From: BMS3ABIN04 sp964553325
GTDB taxonomy: Bacteria; Bacteroidota; Ignavibacteria; Ignavibacteriales; Melioribacteraceae
NCBI GenBank assembly: GCA_964553325.1
Contig: CAZKKI010000080.1
Span: forward strand, 1-64,000
Direction: 5' to 3'
Length of the DNA: 64,000 nucleotides
Shown here piece by piece: positions 43,618-52,404 of the stretch. How positions within the stretch are numbered: position 1 is the stretch's first letter; each line of letters starts with the position of its first letter. The notes beneath the pieces were generated by a model. It saw only the letters and a list, made by a program, of their open reading frames with translations, searched no databases and had not been told where the DNA came from. A program made the translations under genes and the position numbers.

Positions 43618-44244
43618 TTAAACTTTAAGAGCCGAATCGTATTCTCCTTTGCCGAAATAAATTTTGGCAAGAAGCAAAGCCGTCTTCGGACCGATAATTC
43701 CTTTCCCGAAAGCATAGTTGAATAATCTTAACGCCGAAGTGGTATCGCAGTTTTTAATTTTGCAAAAACCCAACCGGTTAATGAAATAATCGTTTGACGA
43801 GTCACGTTCAACCATTTCGGTGTAAAGCTTTTCCGCTTCTTTGTAATTTCTGATATCAAGGAGGGATTTTGCCAACTTAATTTTTGCCGAAATGTTTGAC
43901 GAATCCGTTTTCAAAACCCTTTCGAAAAAATATTTTGCCATGACAGGTTTGTTCATCAATTCGTACGCTCCGGCAAGTGCGTACAAATATACGGGATTAT
44001 TCGCATCTTCACGGACGGCTTTCGAGTAATGTATGCCGGCTTCAGGGTATTGCATTAAACTCATAAATGCTTTTCCCAATTTAAAGTGTTCTTCCGCCGA
44101 AAGTGAATCCTTAGCCGAAAGTATTTCTATTACCTTGTCGAATTTCCCGGTTAATAAAAATTTATCGATGTTTAATGTATCGCTTTGTTGTCCGATAATC
44201 GGACTTACACAAAGCAACAAAAGTACGAAGAGTTGTTTTCTCAT
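43618..44244 (-). CDS. secreted TPR-repeat protein, N-terminal half of a frameshifted gene
   Basis: 208 residues with a signal peptide (LFVLLLLCVSPIIGQ, about 4-18). Five or so TPR units follow (for example SAEEHFKLGKAFMSLMQYPE and VYLYALAGAYELMNKPVMA). The protein stops abruptly at YDSALKV, in the middle of a TPR helix. The next frame supplies the missing continuation SLNSVLNNNSLNLELNKFA, so the stop at 43618 is caused by a 1-nt loss. It was probably a periplasmic TPR scaffold. It may now be inactive, or the break may be a sequencing error. Confidence 0.75.
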   Translation of the reverse strand: MRKQLFVLLLLCVSPIIGQQSDTLNIDKFLLTGKFDKVIEILSAKDSLSAEEHFKLGKAFMSLMQYPEAGIHYSKAVREDANNPVYLYALAGAYELMNKPVMAKYFFERVLKTDSSNISAKIKLAKSLLDIRNYKEAEKLYTEMVERDSSNDYFINRLGFCKIKNCDTTSALRLFNYAFGKGIIGPKTALLLAKIYFGKGEYDSALKV

Positions 44245-44317
44245 CGAAGCATCCGGAAATAAATTATTTTAGATTAAGATGCGATTTCGTCAAAAATGTT
44301 GCCGGCAAAATCATTTT

Positions 44318-46189
44318 TTATTTTAACAATATCATTCCTTTGGTTTTAGAAGAAGAGCCGACTTGCAAACGGTAATAATATATTCCGCTGCTTAACAATG
44401 CGCCGTTAAATGTAGCTTCGTATGTTCCCGCCGCTTGGTGTTTGTTAACAAGCGTTTTTACTTTCCGACCCAAAGCATCGTACACAACCAATTTTACATT
44501 CGTATTTCTAAATTCTGGTGTTATGGTGTATTTTATCGTTGTAACGGGATTGAACGGATTGGGATAATTTTGGTATAAGATAAAACCTGCGGGTATGTTT
44601 TCGTCCTTAACGGAAAGAACGCCATTGTTATAAATTAACCGGAATGCGTCGGCTATTGCCGGTCCGGTTTGTGAAGCGTGCACTTTTACCGAAATACTGC
44701 CGGAGCTTCCGACAATCACTTGCCCCAAGTAATTCCATTGACCGCCGTTTAACCTTTGGTTTTTATTGAACCGATATTCGTCCACGCCGGTATTAACCGA
44801 AATTTTCGTATCGTAAGCGTAAACATCTCCCGATTGCCACCATCCGTACAAAGAATAAGAGCTGTTCGGAATTAACGAATCGGTTTGAAATAAAACGTAT
44901 GCCGTCGTATCGTCCGTCGGTAGTTTAATATAATCGGAGCCGTAAAATTTTTTCCCTGCATTCGTTGAAATAACATTACCGTTTGTAAAACTTTCGGTAT
45001 TATCCAACAAATATCTTTTGGGATGTTTAACACCGAGAAATTCCGCAATCGAATATAACGTGCGTTTCCCTATTTCCGCAAGGTTTTCGTTAGTAACTTC
45101 AACGCGCGGTTTATCGGGGTCTTTAAAATAACTGTTGTACGGAGTTTCGTACGTCAAAGCCAAAACTTGTTCCCCGTAATTATTCCAAAGCCAACCTTCG
45201 GGATAACGCGAACGTAAATTCGATTCGTTAAAATCTTCCTGTTCGAAGTACGGATTGTCGGAAGTGTTCAGATTAGCAAAGAAATATTCTTTTTTATAAA
45301 ACAAATCGGATGTTGAACTTGCGGTATGAATCCAAAATGTACAATACGACGAAGCTTGAGAATGTAAATTCAGAAAAACCGAAAACGGTTTCCGGTCGTT
45401 TAGCTCTTTCATTCTTGCCCTCAGTATTTTCACTTCGTCGGCCGTTTCGTTTTCGGGTTTATCCCAATTCGATTCCAAGTCTATTCCGTCGAAATTCGTA
45501 CGCGACCGTCCGTAATAAACCCCGTCGGGATTAACAAACGGTACAACATGGAAAATAATTTTCTGTAAGTAGAAATTAATTATTTCCTTTCCGCTTAAAA
45601 GCTCGTTCATAATTCCATTGAAGTGCCAAGAACTCGGTGTTTCGCCCGGATGCGTTCTGGCGTGAATCCAAACTGCGAATTTGTTACTGTCGGGCACGGA
45701 AAAATCCGTAACCGTCATTTCTTGAATCGGAAAATTTTGGGGCGTAAAACCAAGCGTATCCAACCGAACAAATTGATTCCCTTTCCACTCGTTCAATTGT
45801 TGTTGCAGAAAAGAATAATTATACGGCGTATAGTAAGCAACATAAACGGTGTCTTCGGTGTAAGTTTTTTCGAACATGTTTATTTGCGGACTTTCATCAT
45901 CCGAAAATCTGGAATAATTCAAATCATCGTAAGAATACATTGCTTTGGTTACGTCGCTGTTCAATATTTCCACATTTATGAATTTATCTTTCACTCCGCT
46001 CATTCTAAAGTAAAACCACCTTCCGCCTATATCTTCGTGTGTAGTTACTTTGTAGTGAACCGAATCGGTTGTTGAAACGGTGTTAAGATTTCCGCTTTCG
46101 AAAGCCGCATCGAAAGTTACTTGTGCTTGTATCGATAGGTAAAGAAGTGAAAAAATCGTTAAAAAAGTCCGGATTGTTAATTTATTCAT
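44318..46189 (-). CDS. secreted M14 zinc carboxypeptidase with T9SS sorting domain
   Basis: 623 residues. The signal peptide (about 1-22, ending QAQ) is followed by a beta-rich N-terminal domain typical of M14 cytosolic-carboxypeptidase-like enzymes. The peptidase domain (about 130-390) has zinc ligands His180 and Glu183 in HARTHPGET, His276 in VFLNLHSQ, and a catalytic Glu348 in ALTYETPYN. VNPDGVYYGRSRTNFDGIDL is another family mark. A golvesin-like beta domain (about 415-520) comes next. The C-terminal type IX sorting domain (about 535-623) has YQNYPNPFNPVTTIKYTI and SSGIYYYRLQVG. The protein should cross the outer membrane by T9SS and trim peptides outside the cell. Confidence 0.93.
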   Translation of the reverse strand: MNKLTIRTFLTIFSLLYLSIQAQVTFDAAFESGNLNTVSTTDSVHYKVTTHEDIGGRWFYFRMSGVKDKFINVEILNSDVTKAMYSYDDLNYSRFSDDESPQINMFEKTYTEDTVYVAYYTPYNYSFLQQQLNEWKGNQFVRLDTLGFTPQNFPIQEMTVTDFSVPDSNKFAVWIHARTHPGETPSSWHFNGIMNELLSGKEIINFYLQKIIFHVVPFVNPDGVYYGRSRTNFDGIDLESNWDKPENETADEVKILRARMKELNDRKPFSVFLNLHSQASSYCTFWIHTASSTSDLFYKKEYFFANLNTSDNPYFEQEDFNESNLRSRYPEGWLWNNYGEQVLALTYETPYNSYFKDPDKPRVEVTNENLAEIGKRTLYSIAEFLGVKHPKRYLLDNTESFTNGNVISTNAGKKFYGSDYIKLPTDDTTAYVLFQTDSLIPNSSYSLYGWWQSGDVYAYDTKISVNTGVDEYRFNKNQRLNGGQWNYLGQVIVGSSGSISVKVHASQTGPAIADAFRLIYNNGVLSVKDENIPAGFILYQNYPNPFNPVTTIKYTITPEFRNTNVKLVVYDALGRKVKTLVNKHQAAGTYEATFNGALLSSGIYYYRLQVGSSSKTKGMILLK

Positions 46190-46283
46190 TTGGTATTCCG
46201 TACAATTAGAGTAAAAGATTATTTAATAGCGTTTACAAAATACAAATTCACAATCGATTAAAGAACCGAAAAATCAAGCCTTC

Positions 46284-46299
46284 CGTGATGTACGTCACA
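46284..46299. promoter_or_regulatory. CRP/FNR-family binding-site candidate
   Basis: The segment CGTGATGTACGTCACA matches the CRP/FNR/DNR-type consensus TGTGA-N6-TCACA in 9 of 10 fixed positions. It lies 78 nt upstream of the 90-residue membrane protein ATG (46378) and 95 nt upstream of the divergent carboxypeptidase gene, so it could serve either. Confidence 0.45.
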
Positions 46300-46377
46300 T
46301 TTCCCGTAGAATGTGCAGAGCATCACAGTTTTCCCCTTTGCTTTTGTACATATTTGAGACAAAAAAATAAGGGAATT

Positions 46378-46650
46378 ATGGAAAATTTAACAACAAAACC
46401 GACTCAACATACAATTACAACGGAAAGCCTGGCGTCGAAAGGATTTAAGACATACTTTCTAAACCCGTTATCCTCTGCGGTAGCCGGTTTCGCTTCGTTT
46501 TTTGTGTTGATTTTTATAACCAAACTTTTCGGATATATTGTTGGAATAGACGATTCATTCACTTTGGGGATTGAAGATGTAATATATTCCGCCGTAGGAT
46601 TTATTTTAGTTCTTAGTTATAAAGTATTGGAATTGCTTAAGACTGAGTAA
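46378..46650 (+). CDS. small two-helix membrane protein
   Basis: 90 residues from the ATG at 46378, which has AAGGGAA in front; the frame is open further upstream, but those 31 codons overlap a regulatory palindrome and look non-coding. Two transmembrane helices (about 32-52 and 65-85) are separated by a short loop, after a soluble N-terminus with TTKPTQHTITTESLASKGF. I recognise no family. It is convergent with prfA, and their 3' ends overlap by 14 nt. The CRP/FNR-like site upstream suggests oxygen- or nitrogen-oxide-linked control. Confidence 0.65.
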   Translation: MENLTTKPTQHTITTESLASKGFKTYFLNPLSSAVAGFASFFVLIFITKLFGYIVGIDDSFTLGIEDVIYSAVGFILVLSYKVLELLKTE

Positions 46651-47719
46651 TACCTTCGTTCAATTTTTCCGCACGGTCGGCTAGTTTTAGTTTTTCTATT
46701 AACTCGAACAGATCGCCTTCCATTATATTCGAAAGATTATACAAAGTCAAACCGATCCGGTGATCGGTTACTCTGTTTTGCGGATAGTTGTATGTTCTTA
46801 TTTTTTCACTTCTATCGCCCGAACGCACCATATTTTTTCTCTGTGCCGAAATCTCCGCTTCTTGCTTTTGCTTTTCCAAATCGTATAACCTGGTTTTCAA
46901 AACCTTCATGGCTTTTTGGCGGTTTTTCAACTGGGAACGTTCATCTTGGCATTGAACGACTATACCTGTAGGCAAATGGGTAATTCTAACGGCGGTCTCC
47001 ACTTTATTTACATTTTGACCTCCGGCGCCACCGCTACGGTAAATGTCTATTCTTAAATCGTTCGGATCGACTTCAACCTCTACATCTTCGGCTTGAGGCA
47101 TAACAACAACCGATGCGGCGGAAGTATGCAGCCGCCCGCTTGCTTCGGTTACCGGCACTCTTTGAACTCGGTGAACACCGCTTTCAAATTTAAGATCTCC
47201 GTAAACTCCTTTTCCGCTAAGACTAAAAACAACTTCTTTAATTCCTCCCATTGTCGAATCGCTAATATCGATAATCTCCAACTTCCAACCTTTCAGTTCG
47301 GCAAATCTCGAATACATTCTAAATAAATCGTTTGCAAAAATTGCGGCTTCGTCTCCACCCGTTCCGGCTCTTATTTCCATAATTACATCTTTATCGTCAT
47401 CCGGGTCTTTTGGAATTAAAAGAATTTTAAGCTTTTCCTCCAATTCCCCCTTCTTTTTTTCGAGGTCGGGTAGTTCCGCTTCAGCCATCTCGATTAATTC
47501 TTTATCGTCCGAATCGTTAATTATCTCTCTGTTTTCTTCAATATTTTTTATTACGTTCTCGTATTCGTTATAAGTCTCAACCAACTCAAGCAGTTCACTT
47601 CTTTTTTTGCTCAATTCTATTACTTTTTCCTGGTCGGACAAAACCTCGGGGTCGGCTAACTGCTTTTCTATAAAATCGAACTTCTCTTTTATTTCTTTTA
47701 ATTTACTAAGGATTTCCAA
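46637..47719 (-). CDS. prfA: peptide chain release factor 1
   Basis: About 360 residues from a TTG start at 47719, giving the RF1-like N-terminus EILSKLKEIKEKFDFIEKQL. The frame is open 17 codons further upstream, but that extension does not look like RF1. The catalytic GGQ is in RSGGAGGQNVNKVETAVRIT, and the RF1-specific tripeptide region is QRVPVTEASGRLHTS, a PxT motif as expected for UAA/UAG recognition (RF2 has SPF). It releases finished peptides at stop codons. Its 3' end overlaps the small membrane protein gene. Confidence 0.95.
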   Translation of the reverse strand: MEILSKLKEIKEKFDFIEKQLADPEVLSDQEKVIELSKKRSELLELVETYNEYENVIKNIEENREIINDSDDKELIEMAEAELPDLEKKKGELEEKLKILLIPKDPDDDKDVIMEIRAGTGGDEAAIFANDLFRMYSRFAELKGWKLEIIDISDSTMGGIKEVVFSLSGKGVYGDLKFESGVHRVQRVPVTEASGRLHTSAASVVVMPQAEDVEVEVDPNDLRIDIYRSGGAGGQNVNKVETAVRITHLPTGIVVQCQDERSQLKNRQKAMKVLKTRLYDLEKQKQEAEISAQRKNMVRSGDRSEKIRTYNYPQNRVTDHRIGLTLYNLSNIMEGDLFELIEKLKLADRAEKLNEGITQS

Positions 47720-48067
47720 TGTGTTTCCCGTTTTTTTTTGAAACCGAAATATAGCAAAGTTAAATCTCAATTACTAAACAGCCTTTTTTTCGGGTAGAGA
47801 TAAAATAAAAATTGGTTTAACCATATTAAAATGATATATTTGATTTTATAATTGAACCGGAAAAAGTTCCCTTCAAACGGGATTTGCGGTTCGGAAGTAA
47901 ATAAGTATAAAGATGTTTCAATTTAAATATGTAGTCTTAATCACCCCCTCTTTTCTTACGAAAGATTTAAGATTCATCACATTCCGAAAACGTTATAGTT
48001 TCAACCAATAAAATTTAAAGATAATATTAACTTTAGTACGTTAATAACAATATAGGAGAACCCAAAA

Positions 48068-49498
48068 ATGAAAAACCCGACAACAATATTAGCATTGATC
48101 TTAATGCTCATTGTCAATTCCTTAGTTTTGTCCCAAGATATAAAAGACAGCTTATTTAAAGATGCAAAAGAAAGTTTAAATTCAGCTTTGCAAATGAAAG
48201 CCGATGTATTATCGCCGACAAATTACGAAACGGCTTTCGAATATTACAAAGAAGCCGAAGAAGACTTTAAAACCGGCGGTGACTTGAACGACATAAAAGA
48301 AGCATTAACAAAAGCAATATTCCACGCAAACAAAGCCAAAAAAGTTGTGGAGCTCGCACAAATAACCTGTAGCAGCGCAATTAAAGCAAGGGAAGATGCC
48401 GTCTCCGCTAATGCCGAGAAAAACGCAACCGAACTATGGAATGACGCCGAGGAAAAATTCAGAGACGCATGCGAACAGTTGGAGGACGGCGACGCCAAAG
48501 ATGCTGAAGAAATCTCCAAAGAAGCCGAAGAACTCTATAGAAAAGCCGAACTGGAAGCCATTAAAGTCGCTTACCTCGAAGATACATGGGAATTGTTGAA
48601 AAAAGCGGACGATGAAGACGTTGCCGATAAAGCTCCGAAAACATTGGCCAAAGCAAAAGAGCTTATTACCAAAGCGGAAAAGGAATTACAAGAAAACCGG
48701 TACGATACCGATGTTCCGCGTACTTTGGCGCAAGAAGCCAATTACGAAGTTAAGCATGCGTTTTACATAAACGACTACATCAAAAAGGCCGAAGACACGG
48801 ATAAAACACTTGAAGATATGATTCTTGAAGCGGAAGAAGCATTAAACAAAATTGCGGTTGCATTAAACACCAAACCCGATTTCTCTCAAGGTATCGACAA
48901 ATCGGCCGGGCAACTTTCCCAAATGATTTCGAATTTAGAGAAAGAAAGGGACAGCTTGAAAAATAATTTGGAGGAAGCAAAACAAAAAATCGCACTGCTC
49001 GAAGAACAGGTAAGCGGAATGTCCAAAGAAAAATCCGAATTAGCCGCAAAAATGGCAAAGATTGAAAAATTAAGACAACAATACGAAAGCATCAGAAAAT
49101 TATTTAACGATAACGAAGCACTTGTTTATAAATCGGGTAACGATATTATCGTTCGTTTGGTCGGCTTAAATTTCCCGTCGGGCAAAGCTACTATCGAACC
49201 GAAATATTTCGGATTGTTGGCAAAAGTTCAAAAAGCGATTAAGATGGTTCCGAATTCTAAAATTACAATCGAAGGACACACTGATTCGTTCGGTAGCGAC
49301 GAAAAAAATATGGAGCTTTCACAAGAACGGGCTTTCGCCGTAAAGCAATACTTAATGGCAAATATGAATTTACCGAAAGAAAGAATCGAATCAATCGGCT
49401 ATGGCGAGACAAAACCGATAGCAAATAATCAAACAAAAGAAGGAAGAGCAAAAAACAGAAGAATCGATTTGATTATTCATACAAATCCCGAAATGTAA
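48068..49498 (+). CDS. OmpA-family protein with helical DUF4398-like repeats
   Basis: 476 residues. The signal peptide ends LVLSQ (about residue 22). A long helical region follows (about 25-270), built of repeated A/E/K-rich helices (such as AFEYYKEAEEDFKTGGDLND) like DUF4398-type proteins. A coiled coil spans about 285-345. The C-terminal OmpA domain (about 360-470) has GLNFPSGKATIEPKYFGLL, IEGHTDSFGSDEKNMELSQ and GRAKNRRIDL, the peptidoglycan-binding motif. It should link the periplasm or outer membrane to the cell wall. AGGAG precedes the ATG, and a strong terminator follows. Confidence 0.9.
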   Translation: MKNPTTILALILMLIVNSLVLSQDIKDSLFKDAKESLNSALQMKADVLSPTNYETAFEYYKEAEEDFKTGGDLNDIKEALTKAIFHANKAKKVVELAQITCSSAIKAREDAVSANAEKNATELWNDAEEKFRDACEQLEDGDAKDAEEISKEAEELYRKAELEAIKVAYLEDTWELLKKADDEDVADKAPKTLAKAKELITKAEKELQENRYDTDVPRTLAQEANYEVKHAFYINDYIKKAEDTDKTLEDMILEAEEALNKIAVALNTKPDFSQGIDKSAGQLSQMISNLEKERDSLKNNLEEAKQKIALLEEQVSGMSKEKSELAAKMAKIEKLRQQYESIRKLFNDNEALVYKSGNDIIVRLVGLNFPSGKATIEPKYFGLLAKVQKAIKMVPNSKITIEGHTDSFGSDEKNMELSQERAFAVKQYLMANMNLPKERIESIGYGETKPIANNQTKEGRAKNRRIDLIIHTNPEM

Positions 49499-49584
49499 TT
49501 GAAAATGTTGAACGGTAAAAACAATACCTTCAAAATCAGCATTCTTTCGGGTTGAATGAGTTTGTATTCAATTAAATTATATCA

Positions 49585-49622
49585 AAATTAGGGAACGGAA
49601 ATATTCGTTCCCTAATTTTTTA
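49585..49622 (+). terminator. strong terminator after the OmpA-family gene
   Basis: A 10-bp stem pairs 49588-49597 (TTAGGGAACG) with 49606-49615 (CGTTCCCTAA) and is followed by TTTTTT. The A run in front may let it act in both directions. Confidence 0.9.
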
Positions 49623-49750
49623 AATTAAAAGGTTGTTTTTCTTCAAGAAACACAATTAGTGCGGAGAAGATTTCCGTTCTACTTCTGTAATCAAGAACTT
49701 TGCAAAACGTTATTACCGGAGCATTTCACAATTGCCAACTTATCACAACA

Positions 49751-50539
49751 CTAATTCTTATTAAATTTCACATTAATCTCAAAATCTATGGGTCCGTTAA
49801 GTCCATCTTGATTTAAATTCCGTCTTCCCATTCCTTTCCCTCTGCCCATACCGCCGTTTCTACCCGTCATTCTGTTTTGGGTCGGACTTCCTTTCATACC
49901 AAGCACAACGGGAACTTCCGATTTAATGCTAACCGTTAATTCGTTATCGCCGGTTCCGGTCAAATCGACGGGAAAATAATCCTTACTTTTCTTCGGAATT
50001 TTTATTTCGTAAACCAACTTTCCCGAATCGTAACCAATCGCAAGTTCCGCACCTTTTTCGTTTTTCAACGAATATGCGCCGAGCGGAAAATCATCTTCAT
50101 TAATCACCAGGTATTCGGATTGTGTCATTTTAACCTTCTCGATTAACTCCCTAACTATATCTTTATTTTTCCGTTGATACAGCGGATCGATTAAACGCCG
50201 GGCTTCATCGGAAACCGATTTAATCGGGTATTGAATCCCGATTGCCTCGCCTTTGCTATTGCCGGGTTCGAGCCAAATTGTTAATCCGAACCTAAGTATT
50301 TTCATTATATTGGCACGATCCGCCGTTGCCAAACAGATGTAAAGATTATCCGCATCCTCGGAAATGCCTACCGCCATATGTTCTTTTTCAAAATATTTTA
50401 ATTTCCAATTCCAGTCTTCGGAGTTTCCGTCAATAATAACCGGGTTTTCAATTTGCCTACTTACCATCGAATACCCACCACAACCGCTTAACGTAACAAC
50501 CAGCACAAAAAGTAGAATAATATTTTTCATTTTAGTCAC
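49751..50539 (-). CDS. lipoprotein with CBM9/DOMON-like domain
   Basis: 262 residues. The lipoprotein signal ends VTLSGC. The segment PVIIDGNSEDWNWKLKYFEK is the classic opening of CBM9-type and related beta-sandwich domains. Strands such as NLYICLATADRANIMKIL and FGLTIWLEPG continue the fold. A Gly/Arg/Met-rich stretch near residues 222-240 (NGGMGRGKGMGRRN) is odd and may be flexible. It probably sits in the periplasm or at the outer membrane surface and binds a small ligand or sugar. It is monocistronic. Confidence 0.8.
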   Translation of the reverse strand: MTKMKNIILLFVLVVTLSGCGGYSMVSRQIENPVIIDGNSEDWNWKLKYFEKEHMAVGISEDADNLYICLATADRANIMKILRFGLTIWLEPGNSKGEAIGIQYPIKSVSDEARRLIDPLYQRKNKDIVRELIEKVKMTQSEYLVINEDDFPLGAYSLKNEKGAELAIGYDSGKLVYEIKIPKKSKDYFPVDLTGTGDNELTVSIKSEVPVVLGMKGSPTQNRMTGRNGGMGRGKGMGRRNLNQDGLNGPIDFEINVKFNKN

Positions 50540-50655
50540 CGTCCTTTTTTTTACAAAAACAATCTATTAGACAAACAATACAGACAAAAAGTTTATTATT
50601 CATCATAACTCTAGTTTCAAAAACAGAATATAAGTTTTTTTATATTAATCCGAAT

Positions 50656-50835
50656 TTAATCTTGCAAAATCACCACCCCCAAAAACACTTGACGGGACTT
50701 TCCGCTTTTATTTATTTCATTTACTTGAAAAAATTGGCAGGCCGTATTGTAAGCATCGGTATCGGTAATTGTTACTCGTGCCGGAGAATTGTTGTTGTTA
50801 TGTATTTTATCGACATAACTAATCTCGCTTGATTG
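50656..50835 (-). pseudogene. possible remnant of a coding sequence in a 587-nt gap
   Basis: The gap 50540-51126 holds no complete gene. Within it, one minus-strand frame runs 59 codons without a stop (from 50835 to a TAA at 50656) with protein-like composition, including SPARVTITDTDAYNTACQFF and a tail SRQVFLGVVILQD. There is no start codon or ribosome-binding site, and a stop directly precedes it. It may be the end of a decayed gene; I recognise no family. The rest of the gap is AT-rich and featureless to me. Confidence 0.25.
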
Positions 50836-51126
50836 TTAGTAAACAACAACTTACACTAATTTTATTGCGGTTAAGTTACTATCGGTATAAAAAAAGCAGT
50901 CTGCAAATGTTGTTAAATTTAAAATATTGAACTTCAAAACATATAATTTCATTGTAACGGTGTAGTTCCGGCAAGTACAAAGTACAATTTAATAATCCAT
51001 CAGTATTTCTTATTTTTTTATTACTTATTAATTTCGAAATGAAGAAAAGGAATATGCAAACATTGTAATTGAATATACGTTTTAATATATTGACTAAAAA
51101 AACAAACCCACAAAAGGAGAAAAAGA

Positions 51127-51606
51127 ATGAAAACCAAATTCTTCCTCCTTGTTATTATTCCCATTTTTTTAATCGGTTGTTCAACCCGCTACATTGTAAA
51201 TCCCGCCAACCAGGAAGAGGTTACCGGTCTTCATCAACTTTCCCAAGAAGACGACGCGATTGTTTCTCTAAAAAACGGAAAAGAAATCAATGTCCAAAAT
51301 ATTTTGTTGGGACAGGATTCAACTTCGATGTTTAATTTGGAAACAAAAAAAATTGTGTTTTACAAAACCAAAGAAATCGAGAGTATTCATTTCATCGAAA
51401 GCTGGAAGGGAGCAATTGACGGTTTTGAAGTAGGATTTTTAGTCGGTGCTTTCCCCGGAATGATTACCGGTTTAGCCAACGATTATTTTCCGCAATTTGT
51501 CGGTGTGTTGGTTATGGGTACAATGTTCGGTGTTACCGGAGGAATTATTGGTGCTATAATAGGCGCAATAGAAGGTAGCGAAGAAATTTACATTATCAAA
51601 CGCTAA
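51127..51606 (+). CDS. lipoprotein with C-terminal glycine-zipper segment
   Basis: 159 residues with a lipoprotein signal ending FLIGC (Cys18) and an AAAGGAG ribosome-binding site. The middle (about 30-95) is predicted beta-rich (AIVSLKNGKEINVQNILLG, and an LETKKIVFYKTKEIESI part). The last 60 residues are hydrophobic and Gly-rich (GFLVGAFPGMITGL and TGGIIGAIIGAIEG), resembling glycine-zipper membrane segments. It would be anchored in the outer or inner membrane. No named family is recognised. It is convergent with tRNA-Lys(CUU). Confidence 0.75.
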   Translation: MKTKFFLLVIIPIFLIGCSTRYIVNPANQEEVTGLHQLSQEDDAIVSLKNGKEINVQNILLGQDSTSMFNLETKKIVFYKTKEIESIHFIESWKGAIDGFEVGFLVGAFPGMITGLANDYFPQFVGVLVMGTMFGVTGGIIGAIIGAIEGSEEIYIIKR

Positions 51607-51644
51607 ACCGCTCGGCTCAAACTCTTCTCAAAATTTTTTGGGAA

Positions 51645-51684
51645 AGAAAACAAAAGCCTTGCAAGCATTTAACTTACAAGGCTT

Positions 51685-51685
<1 letters not shown>
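51645..51685 (-). terminator. terminator after tRNA-Lys(CUU)
   Basis: A 9-bp stem pairs 51653-51661 with 51677-51685 (AAAGCCTTG/CAAGGCTTT). Its minus-strand 3' side reads TGTTTTCTTTCCC, a moderate U-tract. It touches the tRNA CCA end. Confidence 0.6.
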
Positions 51686-51760
<75 letters not shown>

Positions 51761-51897
51761 ACCGCAAAAATAATTATTTTTACATGAGTTTCAAAACAAA
51801 CAACCGCAAACCCCGTCTAATGAATAAACAAGCCTAAAATTTTAATATTTATTCCCAATTTTGTTAAATTGTAAAAGAAATTTACAGTGTAAAACAC

Positions 51898-52404
51898 ATG
51901 GACGCATTAACGGTAATCTTTATCATACTCGGATTCATTCTCGCGGTAGTGGGAATTGTCGGTTGTATAGTGCCCGGTTTACCCGGACCGCCGTTGAATT
52001 ATATTGCCGTTGTATTACTCGATATTGCACGACCCGAATTATATACATCGAAATTTCTTCTTTGGTTCGGTTTGATTGTTGTTATCGTTTATTTTTTAGA
52101 TTACATCTTACCCGTGCTCGGCGCAAAAATTTACAATGCCTCCAAATACGGAATATGGGGTTCAATCATCGGAATGATCATCGGGATATTCTTCTTTCCA
52201 CCGTTCGGAATGGTTTTCGGAATTATCATCGGCACGATTACGGGTGAACTCATTGCAGGAAAAGAACATTCCGAGGCTTTGAAAGTCGGATTTGTAACTT
52301 TTATTGCCAGCATGACTGTCATTATCATAAAATTAAGTTTATCTTTAATACTCACTTTTTATTTTCTTAAAGGGGTTTTCACAATTGGCTACGGTATGTT
52401 CTGA
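51898..52404 (+). CDS. DUF456 family membrane protein
   Basis: 168 residues, nearly all membrane. Four or five helices carry Gly-rich packing motifs. The opening VIFIILGFILAVVGIVGCIV, then PGLPGPPLNYIAVVLLDIA, and later IIGMIIGIFFFPPFGMVFG and IGTITGELIAGKE match DUF456 proteins. The function is unknown. Its last 20 nt overlap the start of the BtuF-like gene, so the two are translated together. Confidence 0.88.
   Translation: MDALTVIFIILGFILAVVGIVGCIVPGLPGPPLNYIAVVLLDIARPELYTSKFLLWFGLIVVIVYFLDYILPVLGAKIYNASKYGIWGSIIGMIIGIFFFPPFGMVFGIIIGTITGELIAGKEHSEALKVGFVTFIASMTVIIIKLSLSLILTFYFLKGVFTIGYGMF

Noticed and set aside
50311..50329. TGGCACG followed by TTGC as a sigma-54 site
   Set aside because: The spacing is 8 nt instead of 4, inside the CBM9-like lipoprotein gene and on the opposite strand to it.
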